NCBI GenBank assembly: GCA_963693285.1
Contig: OY848922.1
Location: 4,762,923-4,826,922, forward strand
Length of the DNA stretch: 64,000 nt
Direction of reading: 5' to 3'
From: Xestospongia muta
Taxonomy: Eukaryota > Porifera > Demospongiae > Haplosclerida > Petrosiidae
The notes under the pieces are model-generated. The model saw nothing but the letters and a program-made list of their open reading frames with translations. It searched no databases and had not been told where the DNA came from. Position 1 is the stretch's first letter; each line of letters opens with the position of its first letter. A program made the position numbers and the translations under genes. This document shows, piece by piece, positions 35,560-45,700 of this stretch.

Positions 35560-37010
35560 GAATGTTCTATATCAATGTGACATTGTGACTCGACTTCAAC
35601 ATATGATAGCTGTCCATGGGAGCATCGGAGAATTCTGCCTCCAACATTATTGTAGGGCTAATGATGTCTTTGATGATAAGACATCGGCAGTTTTATGTAG
35701 TGTATGTGGTATGTTCATGCACAAACTAATCAAATATTTACTAATGTCTAGAAGACTGTCTGATTATCTTTTGATTCAATTGTAGACTTGGTGAAGGAGT
35801 GTTATAGTCCAAAACCATCAGTAGTTGTCCAGTGTTTTAATTTTAATTTAAGGCTACAACAACCAGGAGAGAGAGTGGCTATTTATAGCTGAGCTGAGAC
35901 AACTATCCAAATTTTGTGAATATTGGGAGATATGTTAGATGTCATGCTACGTGATCGTTTAGTGGGTGATATTAGACAGCTGAGTATTCAATGATGACTG
36001 CTGGCTGAACCCATCCTAACTCTGAAAAGTGCTCTTGAACTGGTACTTGCAATGTAGTCTGCAGAGAAGGATACAAGAGATACTTAGTGCTAAAAGGCCT
36101 ACTTGTTACCGTTGTGGAGGAAACATCTTAGCACCAATTTGCAGATTTAAAAAATATGTTTGTCATGGCTGTAAGAAGAAGGGGCACCTAATCAGATGTT
36201 GTAGAAATGCCCCCAAAAAAGAGGCCAAACAAGTCAAGTACAAACATTAACGAGGTGGTAGAAGACCCCATTTCTCAATTGTATATGTTTCCCTCAAGTA
36301 AGACAAAACCGTTAAAGACAGTGGTTAATATAGATAGCAAAGAGGTTGAGATGGAGAAAAACACAGGAGTGTTAGTGTCAGTGATGACACACACAGAGTA
36401 CAAGAGGCTATGTAATCAAAAGAGTAGACTCCCATTACATGCAGCAAGAATAAACTGGAAGACATATACCGGAGAGATGATTAAAGTGGTGGTGAACCAT
36501 CAAGGAGATGAAGAGAGATTACCATTAGTTATTGTAGAGTCCAAAGGACCTAATCTACTCAGAAGAGACTGGTTGATGAAGTTGAAACAGGACTTGCACA
36601 TGATAAATTAGGTCCGAATGAAGGAAGAGTTAACAACACTCATTTCAAGATACTCTTATATTTTTCAGAATGAACTAGGTATCTGATATCAAAGCTGTAT
36701 CTGCCAGGATCATAGCAGAAGAGAGAGCCACTCATAGGTTGTTGTCCACAACTGGTACCATTTGCACTCCGTTCAAAGGTAGATAAGGAACTAGAGAGAC
36801 TAGAGTCGATGGGAGTACTGGAAAAAGTGGAATTTGCAGACTGGGCGGCACCCATCATTTCAGTATTGAAGGATGACTGAAATGTTAGAATTTGTGATGA
36901 TTATAACATGACCATTAATAAAAGGCATCAAAAGTGGACCTGTATCCATTCCTGAGACTGGATGACCTTTTTACAGCAATGACCAGTGGAGTGTATTTTG
37001 TATATAATGT
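35560..37010 (+). mobile_element. Ty3/Gypsy fragment, block 2 copy
   Basis: Gag N-terminus at 35558-35785 (IGEFCLQHYCRANDVFDDK), knuckle frame at 36029-36250 (CYRCGGNILAPICRF, CHGCKKKGHLIRCC), protease frame at 36207-36611 (VEMEKNTGVLVSVMTHTEYK, GPNLLRRDWLMK), then the beginning of RT near 36780-36930 (LERLESMGVLEKVEFADWAA, RICDDYN). The RT palm motif region is missing. All frames are broken. Confidence 0.82.
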
Positions 37011-38129
37011 ATTGTGCTAGAGAATTTCTGCTAGTTTTAGGAATAGAAAGGGTACATCAGATATAAGGACACAGGTTATGAAAACTGTAGCTACACCAGT
37101 CACTGTTTATTGACAAGACTATAATTCAAGCTAAATGCTTGAACTAAATAATTTAAGAAATCCTTTTATAAAAAAAATTAAATTAAAAACCAAGTTTTTA
37201 TAACCTATACAGCTGAATTTGAGGTAGTCATTTACTTTGAGTTATATTAACTATACTGCTTGCTCATCTCCTGAGTAATACTAAGTGATGTTGAGTCTGA
37301 ATCCAATTCCTTTGCTAGAGACAACATAAATACTGGTAAAGTAACTTAATACTAAACCCATCATTAAATAGAACTTGCTTTTTAATGACATCAAGAGTAA
37401 ATTTGGTTTCTCAAGGAGATTATTAAATTGGACTTTTGTTTTATTAAATGGTGTATTAAATGTTATGGATGGATAGGTGCTTAAGTGGTTATATTAGGCA
37501 AGTGATGTAATCATTTTTTTTTAAATTGATTGATATTCTACTTCACTTTGATTCCTTTAATTCTTCATCATGTTTTATGTAGTGTGTTTATGTAATTAGT
37601 TTTCCACAATTTTCACCAACTTCAATAAAGACTTAGTTTAATGTTATCGATTATATATACTTTGAACTACATATCTGACATCATCATGTAATACAGTTTC
37701 TTTTAACTCATATTCTATGCTCCAATTTCAAAGCAATAATAGTAATGTTTATAAAAAATGTGGCATTTTGTTTGAATGTATTCATTGTGTTCATTTCTCA
37801 TTAGTAAATGTGTAGTTTATCTGTCTACTGTTAATGTACTTGTAAATGTGGATAAGACCATGACAAAATCAAACATTTTATTTTATTATTGCTATACTTA
37901 GGTCAAGGTTCTGATTGAGCATATAAAATTGTGTATTACATTTTATTATACATGTGTACTGAATGATGTAAAATGAGAAAACAATTTAATCAGAGTATGC
38001 TGGAAAGGCACATAATAAATTTATGTTGTTACACAAGCTGCAACAGTCTGTCAAATTATATTATATGTCACTTAATCTTTTAGCATATTTCAATTATACA
38101 TGTACTAATTTATAAAACAGTGTATTGGG
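37011..38129. repeat. Non-coding spacer, block 2 (paired with 49321-50429)
   Basis: No coding signal was seen. It is nearly identical to 49321-50429 in block 3 and absent from block 1, where the flanks are joined directly. It replaces most of RT-RNase H-integrase and was either inserted into the Gypsy element or is decayed element sequence. Confidence 0.75.
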
Positions 38130-38420
38130 TTAGAAAAAAAGTGAGTTCAAGGTAATACTAGAGGCATACAGAGTTTAAATCAGTGTGTGAGGAAGTTGCA
38201 GTATGGTTCCTGGAAAACAAAATGTCAAAATTTTTGTTTACATACTGTTTAACAATACATTCTACAACATCTCAATGTCCTCCTTGGTTATTACTTAAAT
38301 AGTGTCCTTGATCAAAATTAGATGTTTTGTTTCCTAACATTGAAAGCTATGTAGAACAACATCAACAAACTCAAAAGAATGCTCGTGATCGACATAGTAA
38401 ACATTATAGAGCTTATGCAC
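38130..38420 (+). pseudogene. Gypsy integrase tail relic, block 2
   Basis: Same as the block 1 relic, with the LFPNIESYVEQHQQTQKNAR frame near 38320-38410. The integrase core is shorter. It ends near 'gagcttatgca', where PHD-relic sequence with TGACGTCA begins. Confidence 0.7.
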
Positions 38421-38524
38421 TGACGTCACGAAACGTAATAAAAAATAGCAACTGTTGCTAGAGCACCATCTTGAGTGGCAAAAGCACGTTTATACACAAG
38501 AGTGGCAGCATCTGAAGCCAGATT

Positions 38525-38845
38525 AGCCAGGTACTATGCAACACGAGACACCAATGTTTATAAAGCTTGGTGTTCTTCCGGAGCTATTGGGCAAGTGGTA
38601 CTCTAGGGAGCCAGTAGCATCATCAACAGGAAACGAACAAGTTGAAGAATGTGCATGTGGAGATGTTATGTTGCTACTGCAGGAAAGAGGAATATGGGGA
38701 ATTAATGATCTATTGTGACAATAACGATTGTTGTATACAATGGTTTCACACAACATGCCTTCAGATTACCACAATTCCAAAGGTTAAATGTTTCTGTCCT
38801 GCTTGTCAGAGAAAACCAAATAAAGGCACTAGGATGTTGTTTTAA
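38525..38845 (+). pseudogene. PHD finger protein relic, block 2
   Basis: The first part (38536-38718) encodes KLGVLPELLGKWYSREP. After a frame change, 38642-38845 encodes a PHD finger: CCYCRKEEYGELMIYC, DNNDCCIQWFHTTCL, PKVKCFCPACQRK. The Cys4-His-Cys3 order and the WFH motif are intact. AATAAA follows near 38905. A frameshift separates the two parts, so the protein is probably not made whole. Similar 'LPEL...' segments before a PHD finger occur, as far as I recall, at the C-terminus of YqaJ-type nuclease genes of animal DNA transposons. That link is inferred. Confidence 0.7.
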
Positions 38846-38949
38846 TAATAATTATTATTTTAAAGATTACTGTTGTTTGATAACATGCATTAATTTAATT
38901 AAATAAAACAACTGATTCACAGGAATTGCATAATACACAACTAACAACA

Positions 38950-39720
38950 ACTACTTTATTTACAGTGCTAGTGTCTTCCTCCTCATTACACATAATAATG
39001 TGTTCACTGTAAGATAGTATATTTTTGCCTGACTAGGCCAAATACTCTTTCGACATCAATGCAGACATGAGATAGTTGAGAAGAGATATCCACATCAGCT
39101 TTGCTCAGCTGTTCTTTTCCTCGAGTAAAAGGGGGTAGTTTCACTACAGCAGAGTAAAGGCCAGCACTATCATGTATATTAAAACCCCTATCTGCCAAAA
39201 CTATATCACCTGGTAGTAGGTTCTCCAAAATACCAGTTTTCTGTCAGATGTATATCTGAAATCCTACCTCCTCATCCTTTAGATATAAACGTGATCACAC
39301 CTTGTGGAGCTAATCCTATAAGGAATTTGGCAGTGTTGTAGTGCTTGTAATTAAACCAAGTTTGAGCTCTGGCTTTCAAGTTAGTGGGTCTTTCCATGAA
39401 AACTTCAAAACAGTCTATAATCACAACACATTTTCTAAAGCTCTTTCTGAATTCCATAGGCTGGGTCCGTACCAGTTCTCCTCTATCTGGCCATTTAACA
39501 AGAGGACCCAATCGAATATACAATATATCAATCCATTTCTTCACATGTCGTGCAATAGTTGACTGATTAACTCCAAATCTGTATGCAAGATCCTGATCCC
39601 CTAGATTAAGGCACAGCTTCATCAAAATCATAACAAACTGCTGAAAGCCTTTTGTGTAACGATTAGTACAGTCTACAGCACAACATACTCTAAATGGCGG
39701 ATATGACGTCATTCAGCTCC
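38950..39720 (-). pseudogene. THAP/DDE_Tnp_4 transposase relic, block 2
   Basis: Minus frame 39272-39712 begins MTSYPPFRVCCAVDCTNRYT, the start of a THAP zinc finger that is cut short, then a helix-turn-helix (LAYRFGVNQSTIARHVKKW) and the DDE_Tnp_4 start (KCVVIIDCFEVFMERP, with the first Asp). A TGA and a frame change follow. Frame 39004-39228 has the second Asp ([11 protein letters not shown]) and the Glu ([15 protein letters not shown]). A poly(A)-type AATAAA lies near 38955 on this strand. DDE_Tnp_4 enzymes mobilise PIF/Harbinger and related ISL2EU-type elements. The gene is convergent with the PHD relic, as in a two-gene transposon. Confidence 0.82.
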
Positions 39721-39761
39721 TCCCACTGCATAACCTCTATACTTTAAACGAAGAGGTTGGG

Positions 39762-39768
39762 TATAAAA
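39762..39768 (+). promoter_or_regulatory. TATA box TATAAAA
   Basis: A clear TATAAAA in a GC-richer stretch, 260 bases before the first in-frame Met of the plus-strand gene-like segment (40022). It is present only in block 2. Confidence 0.45.
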
Positions 39769-40021
39769 AGGCCCTGCTGAGGGCAAGTGAATTATTTCTT
39801 CTTCACGTGTGATTTGGTGTGAAGTTACATTTCAGTACAGCGCTTGCAAGTGCTAAACAATACATCTGTGTGCCTATAAAACCGTTTATCAGGTGTAAAA
39901 GGACGTCAAATGAGCGTCATTTCATTTGAAAAACTAATAAAATGGCTACTTCTGGTGAGACTTGTCCTCCCAAGATCTTATTGGGCAAGAAGAGCGTGTG
40001 AGACATGAAGTTTACTACCAA

Positions 40022-41024
40022 ATGGAGCTGAATTTCTCGAGTGAGGCTGACAAAAAGAACTTTCTTCGACAACTAGAATTAGTGAAGTCAGTTATGTCGT
40101 CAAAAAAGTCACGACCACGCGACAATCATGAGCTCCTTGGATTGTTATTGGACAAGCTGGGTGTGGGTGATGATGGTGACAATGATACAGTCAATGAAAG
40201 TAGTGGTGGACCTCAGAGGGATATTGTTAAGCCAATGTTGGAATATTCAGGTAATATCTAATGACAAGGAATGACTGGCAATATTTAAGATATTATAGGT
40301 ATTTTTACTGGTGGTGATGATGGAGACATTCTGTCATTGTTTGCTTGTGAGCTGACATTTCATGAACAAGTAGTAGGACTGATGCAACCATGTGACTGTC
40401 CTGCTATAACGTGGGCGACATCATCTATAGTTCAGGTACAATGGCTTCATGTGTATTATAAGATATTTGTGACTTGTAGATTGGACATGTACTATATACA
40501 AGTTGAGTTTCATTGTCAGACTTGTCAATCTAAGCAATGGTGAGCCAGTTCAAGAGTATTTGGAGGGTGTTACTTGATCAACCAAAAGTTAGTACTTATT
40601 AAAAAGTTATAACAATCAAAGTTTTTGTGTACTAGATGTGTTCATGCTTTCACATGTGCTGGAATTATACCTAACCAGTACGTTAACTTCAGCTGCTTTT
40701 CTGGCACTGGAACTGTTGCACAACAAGACTCAACAGCTAACACTTACCACAAAACTGTACCTTGTCCTTCAGGAAGGTAATATTAAGCATTGCTGCTATA
40801 ACTTTATGATATGTTGGTATAGTACTCACAGGATCATTGGCTGTGTGACTCTGTCAGGAAAGGAGCATGCTATAGCCCAAAGAAGGGAATTAGAAGCTAC
40901 AAACCATAATTTTTCTTGTATTTTTTTGTTAAAAAACTAAGTTGCTAACCTTTAATTTTGTTTTGTAGGAACAACGTGCTGCCATGCTTCTTTGTCGGTT
41001 TATAATAAACAAATGGTGTTAAAT
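40022..41024 (+). CDS. Unknown spliced gene-like segment
   Basis: Exon A ends at 40250 (donor GTAATA) and encodes MELNFSSEADKKNFLRQLEL, VKSVMSSKKSRPRDNHELLG and an acidic tail. Exon B is 40299-40435 in matching phase, encoding GIFTGGDDGDILSLFACELT, FHEQVVGLMQPCDCPAITW. Later coding-like pieces follow, with less certain joins (40636-40776 with CVHAFTCAGIIPNQYVNFSC; 40833-40910; 40969 on). The open frame continues 60 bases upstream of the first Met. A nearby upstream ATG (39942) is out of frame. No known domain recognised; scattered cysteines may bind metal. It is probably a cargo or second gene of a transposon. Confidence 0.35.
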
Positions 41025-41879
41025 AGTGCGTAGGAGAACTGATCTGGTAAATAAGGCGTAGTCATGCTGATAAGCACGATAAGTCTACCGACAGTATTGA
41101 GGCCATTTTCATTTTGAATATACCCGCCATCTTGTGCCCTGGGCACACCCTTTAAATACCCGTCCCAGCTGAAGCGTTCAGAATATAGCAACGTGGCGCA
41201 CGTTTACTGTTTATACTCGACCTTCTCCTTTAAGGTGGCGGTACGGTGACGTTAATAATATTCATAGCTTAACTTTTTTCTTATATAATTTCTATATCTT
41301 TTCTTGTTTTAATACCATCCTTCGACTACTAAATTATATCAATGGTCTTCAACTTCGATAAAAAATTTAAAACAAATTGCATGTATCATTCAAGAGTTAC
41401 TGGAGTATCAGTATACAGAACAAAGGTACATTTTTCTAAAAACTTCTTATAGGTAGACATTAGAAACTTACTTTGCTATTACAGTTATATGAGATCTATA
41501 ATCCTATGAAAGCTTTTTTTTAATTACTGCTATACTTTCTGAGATACACTAATCAGAGTAAAATCTTTGAGAGCCTTCGGAAAACCGAACGCCATTTTTA
41601 AAAATTGGCTTCATAGGATTACTCGTACACGTGTTGTGTAAGGTTGTTCAAGATTTCTTACCTGTGCGTACTATTAGAGCTGAGATAAATGTACCTTAGT
41701 ACGACAGTTTGTACTTGCTCATTAAATTTAGCTACAAACCACTGGAATGTGAAGAGGTATGTCATTATCTTCGAACCACACCCATGTTAATAATAGGTGA
41801 AATCTTTTGGCAATATGGTGGCTCTTAAAAGAACCGTTTAAATTGGAAATCTGAAGGAGTAGAAGTGAGTCTGTTGGAG

Positions 41880-42856
41880 TCACATATCAGAACTGATATC
41901 AATATCGACTATTTCACCCACAGGCTGACCAGATGTGTGTTTTGGATTGGACAACTCAGGTAACATACAGTTGTAATAAAAGTATCTAAGCTTAGGATAC
42001 ATGTTCTTCCAAAAGTCAGGATTGTATTGTATCCTCTCTAGGTGATAGTCATTATCTCGAGGAGTCCAGTCAAAGAAATCGCACCAGGTCCGACCAGTAA
42101 TATGTAATTGTCCCTGAATTTGATAGTAGTAGTTGTGATTATGTTTGAGGTGAAGTCGAGAATCTTTGAATGACAAGCAGAATGTTGAACAATGCTCCTT
42201 TTTGGTACTCAAGTCATGTAAAGAAGTTGATTCTGCTCTTAAGAGACATTTAATTTCTAATAGTCCATTTGGGATAGAATAACTTGGGTCTGTAACAAGT
42301 CCATCGGGCGAGGCACCTAGCCAGCAGTCCTTGGTATCTACATGTATTCCTGTTATTGATACTGATGATAGAGGTGATGAAAGCAATAGTCGTTTTAAAT
42401 AATCAGTTCGTGCTTCTGCTTCATGAAGATTACCATATCTTATTCCTTTGGTTTCATGATATTTACCATATAGTAATCTTGTTGTGAGTTTGCTGAAACC
42501 AGTGGTCAATTTTCGTTTGCAGATTTCACCAAAAACTGAAGCTGTCAACCTTCCATATCTCTGTCTTTGCATTCTCCACTAACATCCATTGACTTTCCCG
42601 CTGTTCGTTTAGCTATTTCTTCAGCCTCAGTATCATTAACTGTCAGTCTGTCAATATATTCACTACACAATCGTTTCAGTTCTACCATACTTATATCAAC
42701 ATTTAAGGGATTGTCACCATATGATGAATCTTGTCTTTGTGGTGGACATTGGTATTTTTTCATTAGTCGTTGACATTTATATTTTTCTCTAATTTTTCCG
42801 TAAGTATCAAGCTCCAATTTTCTTTTTCTACACTGACCAAACTTAGACAAATACAC
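41880..42856 (-). pseudogene. YqaJ-type nuclease region, copy A
   Basis: Frame 42545-42856 (KRKLELDTYGKIREKYKCQR) and frame 41880-42572 together cover the region, separated by a one-base deletion at about 42571 relative to copy B. Motifs: QRQRYGRLTASVFGEICKRK, IRYGNLHEAEARTDYLKR, CWLGASPDGLV and GLLEIKCLLRAE. The G-x-SPDGL-V...E-I-K-C pattern is the metal-binding core of YqaJ/lambda-exonuclease-like nucleases (PD-(D/E)XK fold). In viruses and phages such enzymes resect DNA. The role in transposons is not established here. Confidence 0.8.
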
Positions 42857-44175
42857 TCATGGTTTTCCTATCTTCCTTTCCCAAAATTTACTTATCCACT
42901 CTGGTCCAAGCTGTACTCCAAGTGCTGCGGCCATTGAACGATGCTGAAATGATCCACCTTGAACCCAATTAAAAAACTTTCCTCCATCCATTTTACTCAG
43001 AATTGACATAAAATTTTCACACAGATTACTAGTATGGTTACCAACTAGTTGAGAAGCTTTGGTGACAATGTGATCACCAGCACCTTGAATGGCACGAAAT
43101 AAGCCTGAAGGAAGTGATTCAAGATGACTTTGAGAAAAGGAAGAGCTGTTTTTCTGTAAACAAGTAGTTATGTCACAGTTTGAGTGATCACCAAAGTAAT
43201 GTTTTGGCCCATTACGGAAATCGCTTCTAAGTGCTTCGACATCACCAGTACAGCTATGAGCAATGATTGCTTTCCTAGCTGCCTGTGTAATTTTGGTAAT
43301 GATATGTTTTGTCAACTTACCTGAACCACCAAAACTGGGATTGTTTTTGACGATATTGGCAAGTCTTGAGTGGTAGGCCTTAACTGCATGGTTTGCACAC
43401 TCTATCTTCTCAACATGTCTGCCATATGGTACTGATGTTATTATGTTATAATGAACTGAACTGTCTCCATCTCCAATAAACTTCATATACCGTAACCCAT
43501 GCATACATTCGGATAGATTGAACCCTTCCACTATTATGTCAGATTCCATGGCTATTGAAGATCCAGTCCAGTTCTTAAAACAACAATGCTCTCTTATATC
43601 CTCTCCTTTACTACTAGCAGCTGAGCAAATTGAACAGTACTTATTTCTAACTCTAATGAATAAAAGACGTTGGGTAGCAAATCCAAAAATAACTCCAACT
43701 CCAGAATTAGTGTTGTAGGAGTGTTTATGACTCCTTTTGCTCCAACCAGCATCAACAACTACAGTTATAGATGGTACATTGTTGTGGTATTCACCTTTTT
43801 CTATAGCTATCCGTTTTTCTTCTAGTCCAGCTGCTAACAGTTATGATGTAACAACTTCTTCAAATAATCCTCCTAGCTTTCTTTCAAGAATACAAAATGT
43901 TTGAGTCCTTATTGATGGTAAATCTATAACAGACATTTGTTCTTCCAATTGTGCACCGCCTCCTCCAGACGAGATTTGACCCAACACAGCACCAATGTTG
44001 ACATTTACACAGAACTATTACTGCTTCCAATTGACGATTTAAGTGAAGATTGAAATGTTATTTCTTCCTCACATTTCTTACAATAGGAAACTAGTGTTGA
44101 AGCAAGACCATCTCTCTTCTTCTCTCCTAAGAATTCTATCTCACCACCACATGTAATCGAGTGCTCACTAATTTT
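42857..44175 (-). pseudogene. Mutator-like transposase, copy A
   Basis: Broken frames in 44175-43550 carry a zinc-binding N-terminus (TCGGEIEFLGEKKRDGLAST, YCKKCEEE) and VVVDAGWSKRSHKHSY (first catalytic Asp). The open part 42857-43549 (230 codons) starts MESDIIVEGFNLSECMHGLR and has FIGDGDSSVHYNI (second Asp), PYGRHVEKIECANHAVKAYH and SGKLTKHIITKITQAARKAI. This matches the Mutator-like transposase family found in animal Kolobok-type elements. The frame ends in TGA after ERKIGKP, immediately followed in the same frame by the YqaJ part. A further in-frame TAA near 43840 occurs in both copies. Confidence 0.8.
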
Positions 44176-44941
44176 TTTATATATGATTTTAGATTTTTTA
44201 AATTAATTATTTGATTGCCATCAAGATAGTACATCTGATGATGTCCAGAATGGAGAAACAGTAAGCCATTTGTGTTAGATGCTTCTAAGGAAGGACTGTC
44301 AACAGGAATCATTGGACTAGTATAATTTATTGTTGTGAAGGGAGATGGTAATAAAGCAGTTGATTGTCTTATTTCTGCCCTCTTTTCATAGAGATTCTCG
44401 AGATGACTTCATTTTTTTTTGTAGAAGAACATTTTTTTATCCTTCTCTAGGCATTCTTAGATATAGCGCATTTTCAAATGGCTTAGAATGCAAACCAACC
44501 ACAAATATGTGTTTAATGAGTGTGTTATGAATCATGAATATAGTATGAATATTATTATAGTAAAATTATTTGGCTTCTGACTTCCAACATACCTCCACCT
44601 TAAGACTTTGTAACGAAATTATTGACGAATGACGAAATGACGAAATTTAATTTTCCTTCAAGGCATGAACACATTGTCAATTGAACTGAACATGCTTTGG
44701 AAATGTTATAACGTGTTCAAATAAAATGGTTGTGAAAGCTTAGCTGTGATTCTAGACATGTGTATACAGTATATATATATTATGAATATTAAGCGTTGTA
44801 GTTATATTGTGTGCTAATTTTCACATATAAGTTCATCAACAATAGATAAGCTACAGAAGTTATACTTACAAGATTGCCATGGTAACTACTAGTCAGTCAT
44901 GTTCATTATTATAACCTAGGTTGTGTATTTGAGAGCATATA

Positions 44942-45587
44942 GCGTAGTTCCACGAGTAAGTACCCATGGGCGCTTGGAGTTCAAAATTTGAAAGTTGCGG
45001 GTGCTTACTAGGGAATTTAAAAAGTTTCTAATAAGTGCCCACGTATGAATAATTAATTATTTACAATCAGGCATATAAATTTGTCACACCACAGAGTATT
45101 TGACATTTTGAATCATCTCACCAAGAATCTGCAGGTATGACTGATCTCTAATTTGTAACAGAATCATCTACACGAGACTATCATGTTAACAAGCCAATGT
45201 TGAGTCCAGATATAGGTGAACACTTTCAACAAAGAAGGAACACAACAATCCTCATAATAGATTCACTGTTGCTGTGATGAAGGGCAAATTGATAGTTGGT
45301 CATATCACAAAAGAAATTTCAAAGATATTTTGGTTCTTTCTTCACAAAGGAGGAATGATACCCAGTACAGTCAAGGACAAAAGGAGAAGATCCTCCATTG
45401 AGCAAGGCAGTTTACAAGTGCCTTGTGAGCTGACCTTTTCAATTCCAAACGGAACAAAATACAACGAAACTTTAATGTCTGAAATTTGAAAATTGATAGT
45501 CTAACTTTTTCTCATTGCTCAATATGTGGGACAAAAATATGATGGTGGGCGCATGCATAGGGTGAGCACTTGTTCTGGGAACAACGG
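44942..45587 (+). mobile_element. Small TIR element with HIRAN-like frame, copy 3 (best frame)
   Basis: Left end GCGTAGTTCCACGAGTAAG and right end reversed CCGTTGTTCCCAGAACAAG, with TA on both sides. The open frame 45274-45489 encodes MMKGKLIVGHITKEISKIFW, then FFLHKGGMIPSTVKDKRRR and LQVPCELTFSIPNGTK. This is the least damaged copy, with no stop between the conserved blocks. The N-terminal HNRFTVAV precedes the first Met. Confidence 0.62.
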
Positions 45588-45639
45588 TATATATGTGTGA
45601 CCTGATTTGTGAAAAGGGACCACTTCTTTCAAACCATTA

Positions 45640-45654
45640 TAAACCATTTACTAT

Positions 45655-45700
<46 letters not shown>

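Larger units (their letters stand above)
41234..44599 (-). mobile_element. Kolobok/Mutator-like DNA transposon, copy A (complete ends)
   Basis: Both ends are visible: TTAA (41230-41233) followed by GGTGGCGGTACGG, and on the right TTAA (44600-44603) with reversed GGTGGAGGTATGTTGG. The TTAA target site and short GGTGG inverted repeats suit the Kolobok superfamily. Inside, the minus strand encodes a Mutator-like transposase and a YqaJ-type nuclease. Length is 3366 bp. Copy B (52005-55972) shares the right end but has lost the left end. Confidence 0.75.
33211..44723. repeat. Amplified block 2 (with ankyrin exon 35153)
   Basis: About 11.5 kb, colinear with block 3 at high identity by eye. Order: HIRAN-like TIR element, truncated piggyBac P1, ankyrin exon, Gypsy relic, spacer, integrase tail, PHD relic, THAP/DDE_Tnp_4 relic, an unknown plus-strand gene-like segment, and Kolobok/Mutator-like element A. 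It alone has the 39745-41420 segment. Confidence 0.9.
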
